A stretch of 13,401 nt of DNA from Planctomycetota bacterium (GTDB lineage: Bacteria; Planctomycetota; SZUA-567): assembly GCA_020860865.1 (NCBI GenBank), contig JAJBTL010000368.1:1-13401 (forward strand), read 5' to 3'. The notes beneath the pieces were generated by a model. It was given only the letters and a program-made list of their open reading frames with translations. It was not told the DNA's origin and ran no database searches. This document shows, in pieces, positions 1-7,560 of the stretch. The position numbers and the translations under genes are program-made. Position 1 is the first letter of the stretch. Every line of letters begins with the position of its first letter.

Positions 1-293
1 CCTGTCATGCGGCGGTCCGTCGCACTCGTTCGATTACCTGTCCATGTGGTTCGGGGAAGAACTTCGATATGGACGACCGCCGACTATCTATTTACTTTTC
101 TTCAGGTTTTGGTTTCGCTTTCTCAACCTTTTTTCTTTTTCTTAACTTTCTCTTTCTTATTGCTACAAATATGTTTTCGGCGGCGGGGAAGGAAACTTGA
201 GAATTATTTTTAACTTTTTCCTTGCGCTTATTTGCCAGCCGCCACAACCGCCTCCGGAGTTATCGGACGGGAGGAGACTTTTAACGCGGAAAG
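1..293. other. Left-edge stretch without a convincing gene
   Basis: I see no supported gene here. Positions 92-170 are a long pyrimidine tract on the plus strand. On the minus strand it reads as a Lys/Arg-rich frame that ends at a TAA at 92-94, with a possible TTG start near 247 (about 51 codons). That start has GGAGG only a few bases before it, which is too close for a normal site. A plus-strand frame is open from the left edge to a stop near 150, but its second half is the pyrimidine tract and does not look like protein. The low complexity makes both weak. The stretch lies downstream of the encapsulin terminator. Confidence 0.4.
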
Positions 294-321
294 AAAAAAC
301 CTCCCGCCGGGGGAGGTTTTT
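294..321 (-). terminator. Rho-independent terminator of the encapsulin operon
   Basis: An 8-bp perfect stem (298-305 with 311-318) has a 5-base loop, GCCGG. A-runs lie on one side and T-runs on the other, so it can work in either direction. It lies about 28 nt beyond the encapsulin stop codon and most likely ends that minus-strand transcript. No supported plus-strand gene precedes it. Confidence 0.85.
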
Positions 322-348
322 CAGGAAAGTGTGGAGGATTATCGGTAC

Positions 349-1168
349 TTAACCGTAGATGACGATGGCTTCCGGCCGTTTAATCCGTGGTACCAGTGTC
401 TCCATCACCCGGAAGACATGGTCGAGCTTTTCGTTCCCCATGTAGGCGGTAATCATGTCCTGTCCGATAACGAGGTCGATATACTGCGGTTCGGTGTACA
501 GGAGAATGGCGCTATTTTTTTTCAGCCGGGAACTGCGGAACAGTTTCCCGACCAGGCTGCGGACCCGGTCCACTTCCATGATGCCGGTGCCGGGCTGGAT
601 GCGGTGCAGCTTGGCATAAAGGTCGGTGGAAACGACGAGCGCCCGCGAACCGGACGCGCCGTTGTCGATTAGGGTCTCCAGGCCCTTGGCGAGATCGGTC
701 ACCGGGTTTTCGTCCGTCGACCAGTCGGAAATGTCCATTTTGGTCGTGCCGGGGGCGGTGAGGATGCCGTCGATGCCCTGGTCCGGCAGGCCGTGGAAGA
801 TGATGTCGTCCTCGCGGCGGGCGGCGAGAATGGCGGCTTCGCGGGCGGCCTGGACGCCGGTGCCGGTCGGATTGTCGATGTCGCGCCAGGAGACCATGAA
901 GTCGGAATACACCGTGGTCCGGCGAAGGAAATCGCGGCGTTCGATTTGAATGGGGGGTGGCGTCGTCCCTGGCCCAGGAGTCGGCGGCGGCCTTGTCCGC
1001 GTGTTCCATAACGTCCCGGTGGACCGTCTCGGCCTGGGCGCCGACGACCCGAACGTCGAGGAAGCGGCGTCCGACAAGGGTCCGGCTGGCTTCCGTCACC
1101 ACCGCCGCGTCTATTTTTCCCCACTGGTCTTCGGTCAGTGGAGCCCCGTCACGCATAAGATATCGCAT
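349..1168 (-). CDS. Family 1 encapsulin shell protein (HK97 fold), reading frame broken by one base
   Basis: This is the shell subunit of an encapsulin nanocompartment. The N-terminal part starts at ATG 1166-1168, 6 nt after AAGGAG. It opens MRYLMRDGAPLTEDQW, the typical family 1 opening (compare the Thermotoga protein, ..APLTEKQW). The rest lies in another frame, up to the TAA at 349-351. It contains the E-loop region (SDFMVSWRDIDNP), the stretch DDIIFHGLP and the C-terminal pattern LVIGQDM...ETLVPRIKRPEAIVI. The two parts join at a run of six C on the coding strand (952-957 on plus). Removing one C gives a continuous protein of about 272 residues, the normal family length. Unshifted translation would give a 218-residue product with a wrong tail. 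The cause could be an assembly error, a real mutation, slipped-strand variation or a +1 ribosomal shift. The family identification is secure; whether the gene is functional is open. Confidence 0.9.
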
Positions 1169-1202
1169 AGCATGCTCCTTACTTTAAAAACGGGTTCGCG
1201 GC

Positions 1203-1562
1203 TTACTCCTTCAGACTGCCGATAGTGGCGCCGCCGTCCTGGACGGTGGCGTTCGGCCGAATGCCGAGGGACTCCATCATCTCCCTCACCTCGTCGGCGC
1301 CGGAGGCGAGGTGTTCCGCTTCGGTGGCGTCGAGGTACTTGAGGAGGGTGTACAGTTCGCCGACGTGGGCCCGCTCCTCGTCCCGGATGTCGGTGAGGAC
1401 CGCCTTGACGAGGGGATCGTCGGAGGCGTTGGCGTGGGCGTCGTACAGGAAAATCGCCTCGATTTCCCCGACGATGTCGGTACGGATGGCCTGGACCAGG
1501 TCATACTTGGTGAGCTTTTTGTCACCCAGGTTGGCGGCAAAGGGATCTGGCATGTTGGGCAT
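1203..1562 (-). CDS. Encapsulated ferritin-like protein (encapsulin cargo)
   Basis: A small (119 aa) two-helix ferritin-like protein that oxidises iron and delivers it to an encapsulin shell. EncFtn proteins place their iron site at the interface of two subunits. The expected E-x29-E-x2-H ligand pattern is visible as E33, E63 and H66, in GEIEAIF and DEERAHVGEL. The C-terminus, DGGATIGSLKE, is a typical encapsulin targeting peptide (consensus near TVGSL). I chose ATG 1560-1562 because AGAAAGG lies 8 nt upstream; an earlier in-frame ATG at 1619 would add a Cys/Leu-rich segment unlike the family. ATG 1551-1553 is an alternative start. The gene precedes the shell gene by 34 nt on the same strand, so cargo and shell are probably co-transcribed. 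Confidence 0.92.
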   Translation of the reverse strand: MPNMPDPFAANLGDKKLTKYDLVQAIRTDIVGEIEAIFLYDAHANASDDPLVKAVLTDIRDEERAHVGELYTLLKYLDATEAEHLASGADEVREMMESLGIRPNATVQDGGATIGSLKE

Positions 1563-1591
1563 GATTCCGACCTTTCTCAACAAAAGTAAAA

Positions 1592-1627
1592 ATCCAGGAC
1601 ACTCCCCACAAACCCTCATTCCTGGAT
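1592..1627 (-). promoter_or_regulatory. Inverted repeat upstream of the ferritin-like gene, attenuator-like
   Basis: The perfect 8-bp arms ATCCAGGA (1592-1599) and TCCTGGAT (1620-1627) are separated by 20 nt. They lie 30-65 nt before the ferritin-like start codon. Read on the minus strand, the second arm runs straight into a T-run (GGATTTTTAC), so the RNA could form a terminator-like hairpin in the 5' leader. It could equally be a repressor operator. The function is inferred. Confidence 0.45.
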
Positions 1628-1716
1628 ACTAAAAACCCTATGCGGAAGCTCGCCCACCCTTATGGGAAAGAATAACGTGAACAATGGGCGAAATAACGCG
1701 ATGATACTGATAGCTG

Positions 1717-1752
1717 TCCTGTTTTTTCACAGAACATACGTGTAAAACAGGA
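1717..1752. promoter_or_regulatory. Long inverted repeat in the divergent region
   Basis: The perfect 9-bp arms TCCTGTTTT (1717-1725) and AAAACAGGA (1744-1752) enclose 18 nt. An inner CAC/GTG pairing (1728-1730 with 1740-1742) extends the stem past a small internal loop, leaving a 9-nt loop. The length and symmetry suit an operator for a dimeric regulator or an RNA hairpin. It could act on either divergent gene. Confidence 0.4.
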
Positions 1753-2126
1753 ATTGTGGTCGAATGTTCGGTCGGACATCGGACCGGCGGGTGAGGAATA
1801 GTCATCCACTGTACTACATCAAGTGGTCCCGGAGCTTGATAGAACGGCTTCCAGCCATTGCCGGGAAGGGGAATGGACGAAGCGGCGGCAGTGGAAGCGG
1901 CGTCACGAACCGGCGTTGTTTTGTTATTGTGTCGACAAACCGTGGCGCGTCTTCGCGTTCCGTTTGTCGCCGGACGTGGTTGGCGGCGCTGTCACCGGGA
2001 GATTTGTCCGGGTGGAACAGCTTGCAAAAATGGAAACTTGAATTACAGTATAGGGAGGTGGCGATCCGGATTCATGAGGTCCGACACGTTCGTTGGCAGG
2101 CTCCCCCGAATCTTTCTGGAGAGTGG

Positions 2127-5100
2127 ATGTTATCCAGGTTCACACGAAAACCATCCGCCCGTACCCGCGTCTGGCGGGACTCTGCCGCCGCTCCCAACAA
2201 CGACAGGCGGGAGCCGTCGTTTTTTATCAGCCTCTCCCACAAGGCGGCCCTGTACGCGGTCGGGCTGGTGCTGACGGTTCTCCTTATCCTTGGCCTTTTC
2301 AGTTATGTCGAAAACCGGCGCCAGGCGCTGGACTCGGCCTCGGCCGGGGCCTTCTCCGTCGCCCGGGCCGTGGCTGTCGGCATCGACGGCGACGCCATGG
2401 TGGAGGAAATCGCGAGCGGCGAACGCAGCGAAAACTGGTTTTCCATCAAGCGTGAACTGGAAAAAGTCCAGGACAACACCCGCCTGAGCGCCCTCTATAT
2501 TGTCGGCATGCCGGAGGACAAGTACCACCGGCTCTACGTGGCGGCGTTCCACGACCGCCCGGTCGGCCACCGCCGGGAAAAGGACATGCTCCCGGCCGCG
2601 CTCCAGCGCACCCTCGATACCGGCATGGTGCTCCGGTCCCGGGTGTTGACGGTGGTGAACGGGGACGATGAGACAGCCGGCGGCAAGTACATATCCGCCT
2701 TTGCGCCGGTCCGTTCCGACGACGGCGCCGTCGTTGGCGCGGTCGGGGCGGTGGTGGACGCCTCGTCCGCCCTGGCCCAGGCCGACGCCTTTGGCGGCAA
2801 ACTCCTTCTCCTTATCATTCCCCTCGTCCTGGCGAGCGGTCTCTTCGTGTTCTGGCTCAGCCGCCGGAGCGTCGGCGTGCCGCTTCTTGCCCTGACGGAC
2901 GCCACCCGCATGCTGGCGGACGGCACGCCGGACATCCCGGCCGTCCCGATGCCCGGCAATGAACTCGGGCTCCTGGCGGAAAACATCCGCCGCGTCGCCC
3001 TCGCCGTCAACACCCTCGTGAGGGGGGTGGACAAGCTGTCGTCCCGCACCTTCAACGACGCCGATCACCATGCCCGCCGCGCCTTGCCCGGCAATTACCT
3101 CAAGGTCGCCGAAGGCGTCCACAAAGCCATCGCCATAATGGACAACTTCGATTCGTCAGTCTATATTGTCGATCCGAAGACCTACCAGTTCCTCTACTTC
3201 AACCGGCGCATGGAACACATCAACGCCCTGACGCCGGACCAGTTGGAAAGGGTCCGCTGTTATCAGGTCATCGGCGACCGCGGGGACGGGCCGTGCGCCA
3301 TGTGCCCGCTGCCGAAATTGTTCAACAGCCGATCGAATACGCAGTATCCGTTTCATGATTTCGAGTACTTCAACATTCACACGCGGAACTGGTTTTCGGT
3401 GCGGGCCAGCCTTATCCGTTGGTTCGACGGCCGCCTCGTCCTCCTCTGCGTCGCCCGGGACATAGGCGAAGCGAAAAAGGCGGAGGAGAAACAGCGGGAG
3501 CAGGAGCGCCTTCTCGAGGACGCCGTCCGGGCCGCGAACGAGGCGAACCGCCTCAAGTCCACCTTCCTCGCCACCATGAGCCACGAACTGCGGACGCCGA
3601 TGAACGGCATTATCGGCTTTTCCGAACTGGCGGTGAACGATCCGGACACGCCTCCGAACATCCGGGACTACCTCGGAAAAATCCACGAAAGCGCCCTCGA
3701 ACTCCTTGAACTCATTAACAACATCCTGGACATTTCCCGCCTCGAAAGCGGCGACATCGACGCGGAGACCGTGCCGTTCACCGTCCGGGACATCTTCGAC
3801 GAAATGAACACCGTCTTCCGGCCCCGGGCCAGGGAAAAGGGGCTTGAACTGTTTTTCTACGCCGAGTCGTTTTCCCTTGGCACTCTTCGGGGCGACGCGG
3901 ACAAGCTCCGCCAGGTCCTCCGCATCCTTCTCGACAACGCCATCAAGTTTACGAAAGAGGGCTTGGTGAAGGCTGTCTGTTCCGTCACCGGCACGGACGA
4001 CAATGGGATAAACCTCCGGTTCGAGGTGTCGGATTCCGGTATCGGCATCGAATCGGAAAAGCTCGATCACATATGGGGCGCCTTTGCCCAGGCCGATACC
4101 AGCGCCACCCGCCAGTTCGGCGGCGCCGGCCTCGGCCTCGCCATCGCCAAAGGCTTTGTCGAAAAGATGGGCGGCACCCTTGGCCTCGTGTCGACACCCG
4201 GCATCGGCAGCAAGTTTTCCTTCAGCCTCCCCTTCGGCGTCGAGAAAAACGCGGACGAGGCGGACGCCGAAGCGCCGGCGCCCGGCGATTCGGTCCGGCT
4301 CCGGCGCGTCGCCCGTGATAGCCGTGTCGGCGCCATTCCCCGCTTCGCCGGCGAGGTACTGGTCTGCGAGGACAACCGCCTCAACCAAGAGGTGGTTCTC
4401 GAGCACCTGTCCCGGGTCGGCGTGCGGGCGGTGTTTGTCCAGGACGGGGAACAGGGCGTCCTGATGGCGCAGCGCCGCATGGCGGAAGGTCGGCCGTTCG
4501 ACCTTATCTTCATGGATGTGCACATGCCGCGAATGGGCGGTATCGAAGCGGCGCGGCGCCTGAAGGAACTGGGGAACACGGCGCCCATTGTCGCCTTTAC
4601 CGCCAACGTCATGGCCCGGGACCGGGAGAACTACACCCGCTTCGGCATGGTCGATATCCTGAACAAACCATTTATGGCGCGGGAACTGTGGGACTGCCTG
4701 GGCCGCCACCTGACCCGGGTCGAGGACCTGCCGCCGGAGGCGGATGCGGGGCAGGCCGAGGAACTCCTTGGCGATCTCCCCGGGGGCGACATCCTCGACC
4801 ACCGGACCGGCCTCGAAAACGCCGCCGGCAACGCCCAATTGCACCGGCGGATTCTCCGGAACTTCTACCTCGACCACCGAAACCATATGGAAGAACTGTC
4901 CGCCGCCCTCGCGAACAACAACCGGCCGCTTGCCTACCGGCTTGTCCATACCCTGAAAAGTACGAGCGCCCTCATCGGCGCCGCCACCCTGTCCCGCACC
5001 GCCGCCCAGGTTGAACGCATCCTGGCGGACGGCGACGGCGACGTCGTGGACACGACGCTCCATGACCTCGGGAGCGACCTCCGGGTCGTCCTCCGGGTGT

Positions 5101-5381
5101 TGGAACCGCTCGCCGGCGGCGGCGAGACACTGTCGGGAGGAAGGGAGGAGGTGAACGAAAGCCAGGCGGAACTGCTTCTCGCCCGGCTCCGGCCGCTTCT
5201 CGCCTCGGGGAACCCGGAATGCCTGGCCATGAAGGACGAGATTGCCCGGGAATTGTCGTCGGCGCCGCACGGCCGGGAATTGGTGGAACACATCGACAAC
5301 TACGATTTTGAACTTGCCCTGACCGCAGTCGACGCCATCCAGGCCTGGCTCCGGAACGGTTCGGAAGGAGGGGCGGAATGA
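2127..5381 (+). CDS. Hybrid sensor histidine kinase (TM-sensor-TM-HAMP-PAS-HisKA-HATPase-REC-HPt)
   Basis: A membrane sensor kinase of about 1084 aa from ATG 2127, the first start with a plausible Shine-Dalgarno site (GGAGA). In order: TM1 at about 41-62, an extracytoplasmic sensor, TM2 at about 226-245, then HAMP. A PAS domain (about 338-455) carries an unusual Cys cluster (C378, C390, C393). HisKA has the H-box SHELRTP with H486. The ATPase shows DNAIKF (N604), DSGIGI (D636) and GGAGLGLAIA. REC has E748/D749, the phosphoacceptor D797 (FMDVHMPRMGG) and K847. The C-terminal HPt has H941 in VHTLKST. The expected internal relay is H486 to D797 to H941. Its stop overlaps the start of the REC-GGDEF gene, its likely partner. 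The signal is unknown. The frame is open back to 1764, so a longer N-terminus cannot be excluded but looks unlike protein. Confidence 0.93.
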   Translation: MLSRFTRKPSARTRVWRDSAAAPNNDRREPSFFISLSHKAALYAVGLVLTVLLILGLFSYVENRRQALDSASAGAFSVARAVAVGIDGDAMVEEIASGERSENWFSIKRELEKVQDNTRLSALYIVGMPEDKYHRLYVAAFHDRPVGHRREKDMLPAALQRTLDTGMVLRSRVLTVVNGDDETAGGKYISAFAPVRSDDGAVVGAVGAVVDASSALAQADAFGGKLLLLIIPLVLASGLFVFWLSRRSVGVPLLALTDATRMLADGTPDIPAVPMPGNELGLLAENIRRVALAVNTLVRGVDKLSSRTFNDADHHARRALPGNYLKVAEGVHKAIAIMDNFDSSVYIVDPKTYQFLYFNRRMEHINALTPDQLERVRCYQVIGDRGDGPCAMCPLPKLFNSRSNTQYPFHDFEYFNIHTRNWFSVRASLIRWFDGRLVLLCVARDIGEAKKAEEKQREQERLLEDAVRAANEANRLKSTFLATMSHELRTPMNGIIGFSELAVNDPDTPPNIRDYLGKIHESALELLELINNILDISRLESGDIDAETVPFTVRDIFDEMNTVFRPRAREKGLELFFYAESFSLGTLRGDADKLRQVLRILLDNAIKFTKEGLVKAVCSVTGTDDNGINLRFEVSDSGIGIESEKLDHIWGAFAQADTSATRQFGGAGLGLAIAKGFVEKMGGTLGLVSTPGIGSKFSFSLPFGVEKNADEADAEAPAPGDSVRLRRVARDSRVGAIPRFAGEVLVCEDNRLNQEVVLEHLSRVGVRAVFVQDGEQGVLMAQRRMAEGRPFDLIFMDVHMPRMGGIEAARRLKELGNTAPIVAFTANVMARDRENYTRFGMVDILNKPFMARELWDCLGRHLTRVEDLPPEADAGQAEELLGDLPGGDILDHRTGLENAAGNAQLHRRILRNFYLDHRNHMEELSAALANNNRPLAYRLVHTLKSTSALIGAATLSRTAAQVERILADGDGDVVDTTLHDLGSDLRVVLRVLEPLAGGGETLSGGREEVNESQAELLLARLRPLLASGNPECLAMKDEIARELSSAPHGRELVEHIDNYDFELALTAVDAIQAWLRNGSEGGAE

Positions 5382-6283
5382 ATGTCACGGCTGAACGCTA
5401 CAATATCCTCATTGTCGACGACGAACGGTCCAACATCGACGTCCTCATGCATATCCTGAAACCGGAGTACGGCATGCGCGTCGCCAAGACCGGCGCCGCC
5501 GCCATCAAGGTGGCAACGGAGACGCAGCCGGAACTTATCCTCCTTGACGTCCTCCTCCCGGACATGAACGGCTTCGAAGTCCTCTCGGCCCTGAAGGAAT
5601 CGGACGACACCCGCCACATTCCGGTCATCTTCGTTACCGGCCTGGCCCGGGTCGAGGACGAGGAACGTGGCTTCAAGGCCGGCGCCGTCGACTATATCGT
5701 CAAGCCGTTCAACAACTCCATCGTCAAGGCGCGGGTGCGGACGCACCTCCAGATCGTCAAGCAGATCCGCACCATCGAACGGCTCGGCCTCATTGACCCG
5801 CTCACGGACATCCCGAACCGCCGCAGCTTCGACAACCAGGCGCAGGTGTTGTGGCGGAGTTCGATTCGGGACTGCGAACCGCTTGGCCTCCTCATCCTCG
5901 ACGCCGACAATTTTAAGTCCTACAACGACACCTACGGCCACCCGCAGGGGGATGTCCTCCTCCAGTCGGTCGGCCGGAACATCGCCGAATGCCTGCGGCG
6001 GCCGATGGACGTGGCGGCCCGCATCGGCGGGGAGGAGTTCGCCGTTCTCCTCCCGGACACCAGCCTCGAAGGTGCGGTATTGGTGGCGGAAAGTATCAGG
6101 CAGAAAATCGAAAGCTGCATTGTCCCGTGTCAGCACTCGAACGCCGACACGTCCATCACCGTCAGTATCGGCGCCGGGAGCCGCATCGCCAAGCATGATG
6201 ATCGGCTGGAGGATTTTGTGGCGGAAGTGGATGAAAAGTTGTATGCGGCGAAAATGGGGGGAAGAAACCGGGTTTGCTATTGA
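5378..6283 (+). CDS. Response regulator diguanylate cyclase (REC-GGDEF)
   Basis: A 301-aa cytoplasmic regulator that makes c-di-GMP from two GTP. The N-terminal REC domain shows D14, D15 and E16, the phosphoacceptor D57 (LILLDVLLPDMNG) and K109 (IVKPF). The GGDEF domain begins near DPLTDIPNRR (140-149) and has the active signature GGEEF at 217-221. An RxxD inhibitory site (R208-P-M-D211) lies exactly five residues before it, so the enzyme should be both active and feedback-inhibited by its product. The start ATG overlaps the stop of the kinase (ATGA), indicating translational coupling. The kinase HPt (H941) is the obvious phosphodonor for D57. No EAL, HD-GYP or DNA-binding domain is present. 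Confidence 0.95.
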   Translation: MNVTAERYNILIVDDERSNIDVLMHILKPEYGMRVAKTGAAAIKVATETQPELILLDVLLPDMNGFEVLSALKESDDTRHIPVIFVTGLARVEDEERGFKAGAVDYIVKPFNNSIVKARVRTHLQIVKQIRTIERLGLIDPLTDIPNRRSFDNQAQVLWRSSIRDCEPLGLLILDADNFKSYNDTYGHPQGDVLLQSVGRNIAECLRRPMDVAARIGGEEFAVLLPDTSLEGAVLVAESIRQKIESCIVPCQHSNADTSITVSIGAGSRIAKHDDRLEDFVAEVDEKLYAAKMGGRNRVCY

Positions 6284-6353
6284 ACGAAACAGCGGCGGAC
6301 GGTTCATGGCGAACTGGTCTCCAGAACGTGAGAAAATCAAAGGAGCGTGGTTT

Positions 6354-7313
6354 ATGAAGATTGTGGTTTTGGACGGGTATGTTGTGAATCCGGGAGACAT
6401 TTCCTGGGAGGCGGTCGAGGCGCAGGGCGATTTCACCGTGTACGACCGGACGCCGGCGGACAAGGTTGTCGCCCGGGTCGGCGATGCCGAGGTGGTGATT
6501 ACGCACAAGGTCGTGTTCACGGCCGACGTTCTCGCCAAGGTGCCGTCGGTGAAGTACATCGGCGTCTTGTCGACCGGGTACGATCTCATCGATACCAAAG
6601 CGGCGAAAGAACGCGGCATCGTCGTCACGAACGTTCCCGGCTATTCGACCAATTCGGTGGCGCAGATGGTGTTTGCGCTTCTCCTGGAGGCGTGTCTCCA
6701 CGTCGGGCACCACTCGGACACCATCCACGCGGGCAAATGGTCGCGGTCGCCGGACTTTGCCTATTGGGATTATCCGCTGGTGGAGATTTTCGGGAAAACG
6801 ATAGGCCTCGTCGGGTTCGGGCAGATTGGCCAGGCCGTGGCGACGATCGCCCAGGCCTTCGGGATGACGGTGCTTGTCCACAACCGGACGGTCAAGACGG
6901 AATTCGAATCGGAGCGGCTGCGATTTGTCAGCCAGGGTGAACTCTTGGCCGAATCGGACATCGTGTCCCTTCACGTGCCGCTCGTGGACACGAACAAGGG
7001 GATGATCAACTCGGGCGCCATTCAGGCCATGAAGGACGGCGCCATCCTCATCAACACCGCCCGTGGACCGCTGGTGGTGGAGGCGGATGTCGCCGCCGCC
7101 TTGAACGCGGGCAAGCTGGCCGCTTACTGTGCCGACGTGGCGTCCAAGGAACCACTACCCGCCGACAACCCGCTCCTCACCGCCAAGAATGCCATCCTGA
7201 CGCCGCACATCGCCTGGGCGCCACGGGAGGCGCGGCTCAGGCTTATGGACATAACGGCCACGAATCTGGCGGCGTACCGGGCCGGGAAACCGGTCAATGT
7301 GGTTAATCCGTAA
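6354..7313 (+). CDS. D-2-hydroxyacid dehydrogenase (glycerate dehydrogenase-like)
   Basis: A 319-aa NAD(P)-dependent oxidoreductase that interconverts a 2-keto acid and a D-2-hydroxy acid. AAAGGAG stands 8 nt before ATG 6354. The dinucleotide motif GFGQIG (G154, G156, G159) is clear. So is the catalytic set R237 (NTARGPLV), E266 (ASKEPLP) and H285 (LTPHIAW). The sequence after the second Rossmann strand is VLVHNR (N177, R178), without the Asp usual in NAD-specific members. This hints at NADP use. The overall pattern resembles hydroxypyruvate/glycerate dehydrogenases, but the substrate cannot be read from sequence alone. It lies 70 nt after the diguanylate cyclase gene with no terminator between, so it may share that transcript. 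The following gene, iolB, has its own promoter. Confidence 0.9.
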   Translation: MKIVVLDGYVVNPGDISWEAVEAQGDFTVYDRTPADKVVARVGDAEVVITHKVVFTADVLAKVPSVKYIGVLSTGYDLIDTKAAKERGIVVTNVPGYSTNSVAQMVFALLLEACLHVGHHSDTIHAGKWSRSPDFAYWDYPLVEIFGKTIGLVGFGQIGQAVATIAQAFGMTVLVHNRTVKTEFESERLRFVSQGELLAESDIVSLHVPLVDTNKGMINSGAIQAMKDGAILINTARGPLVVEADVAAALNAGKLAAYCADVASKEPLPADNPLLTAKNAILTPHIAWAPREARLRLMDITATNLAAYRAGKPVNVVNP

Positions 7314-7418
7314 GCGGGAGAGGACGCGCGTGAGCGACGCCACGGGCGGGGCGGATGTGGTTTTGGCGGCTAATTGTGCGACGTTAACAAAAAGTTTTGA
7401 ATAATATTTCCTACAGGC

Positions 7419-7446
7419 TTGCTTTCGGTCGGGGAGGCGTTATAAT
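7419..7446 (+). promoter_or_regulatory. Sigma70-type promoter ahead of iolB
   Basis: TTGCTT (7419-7424) and a perfect TATAAT (7441-7446) are separated by 16 nt. Transcription would begin near 7453, leaving a leader of about 105 nt before the iolB start codon. Confidence 0.6.
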
Positions 7447-7560
7447 GACTGGTATGTAATGAGTTACCCGGTTGGTGGACGGGACGGAGCGGTTCGCGGC
7501 TTCGTCCTTCCCGGGAATAACGCGCTCTTATTCAACCCTTTATACGATCGGAGGCACGTC

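Larger units (their letters stand above)
1563..2126. other. Divergent regulatory region between the ferritin-like gene and the kinase
   Basis: These 564 nt separate two divergent genes and should hold both promoters. I cannot point to convincing -35/-10 pairs. Two long inverted repeats occur (1592-1627 and 1717-1752, listed separately), as does a small hairpin around 1769-1786 (CGGTC/GACCG). The plus-strand frame of the kinase stays open back to an ATG at 1764, but the 121 residues it would add are Arg/Ser/Gly-rich with no domain. I therefore treat this part as a leader. Confidence 0.5.

Noticed and set aside
3156..5291. Long open frame on the minus strand opposite the sensor kinase
   Set aside because: It mirrors the GC-rich kinase gene, has no recognisable domain and overlaps a gene with all its catalytic motifs. 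It is a shadow.
5667..6353. Upstream extension of the dehydrogenase frame through the diguanylate cyclase gene
   Set aside because: The extension is Arg/Ser-rich out-of-frame translation of the GGDEF gene. The ATG at 6354 has a strong ribosome binding site and begins the family sequence.
7459..7560. Earlier start for iolB
   Set aside because: The added residues show no family similarity, whereas ATG 7561 has GGAGG at the correct distance.
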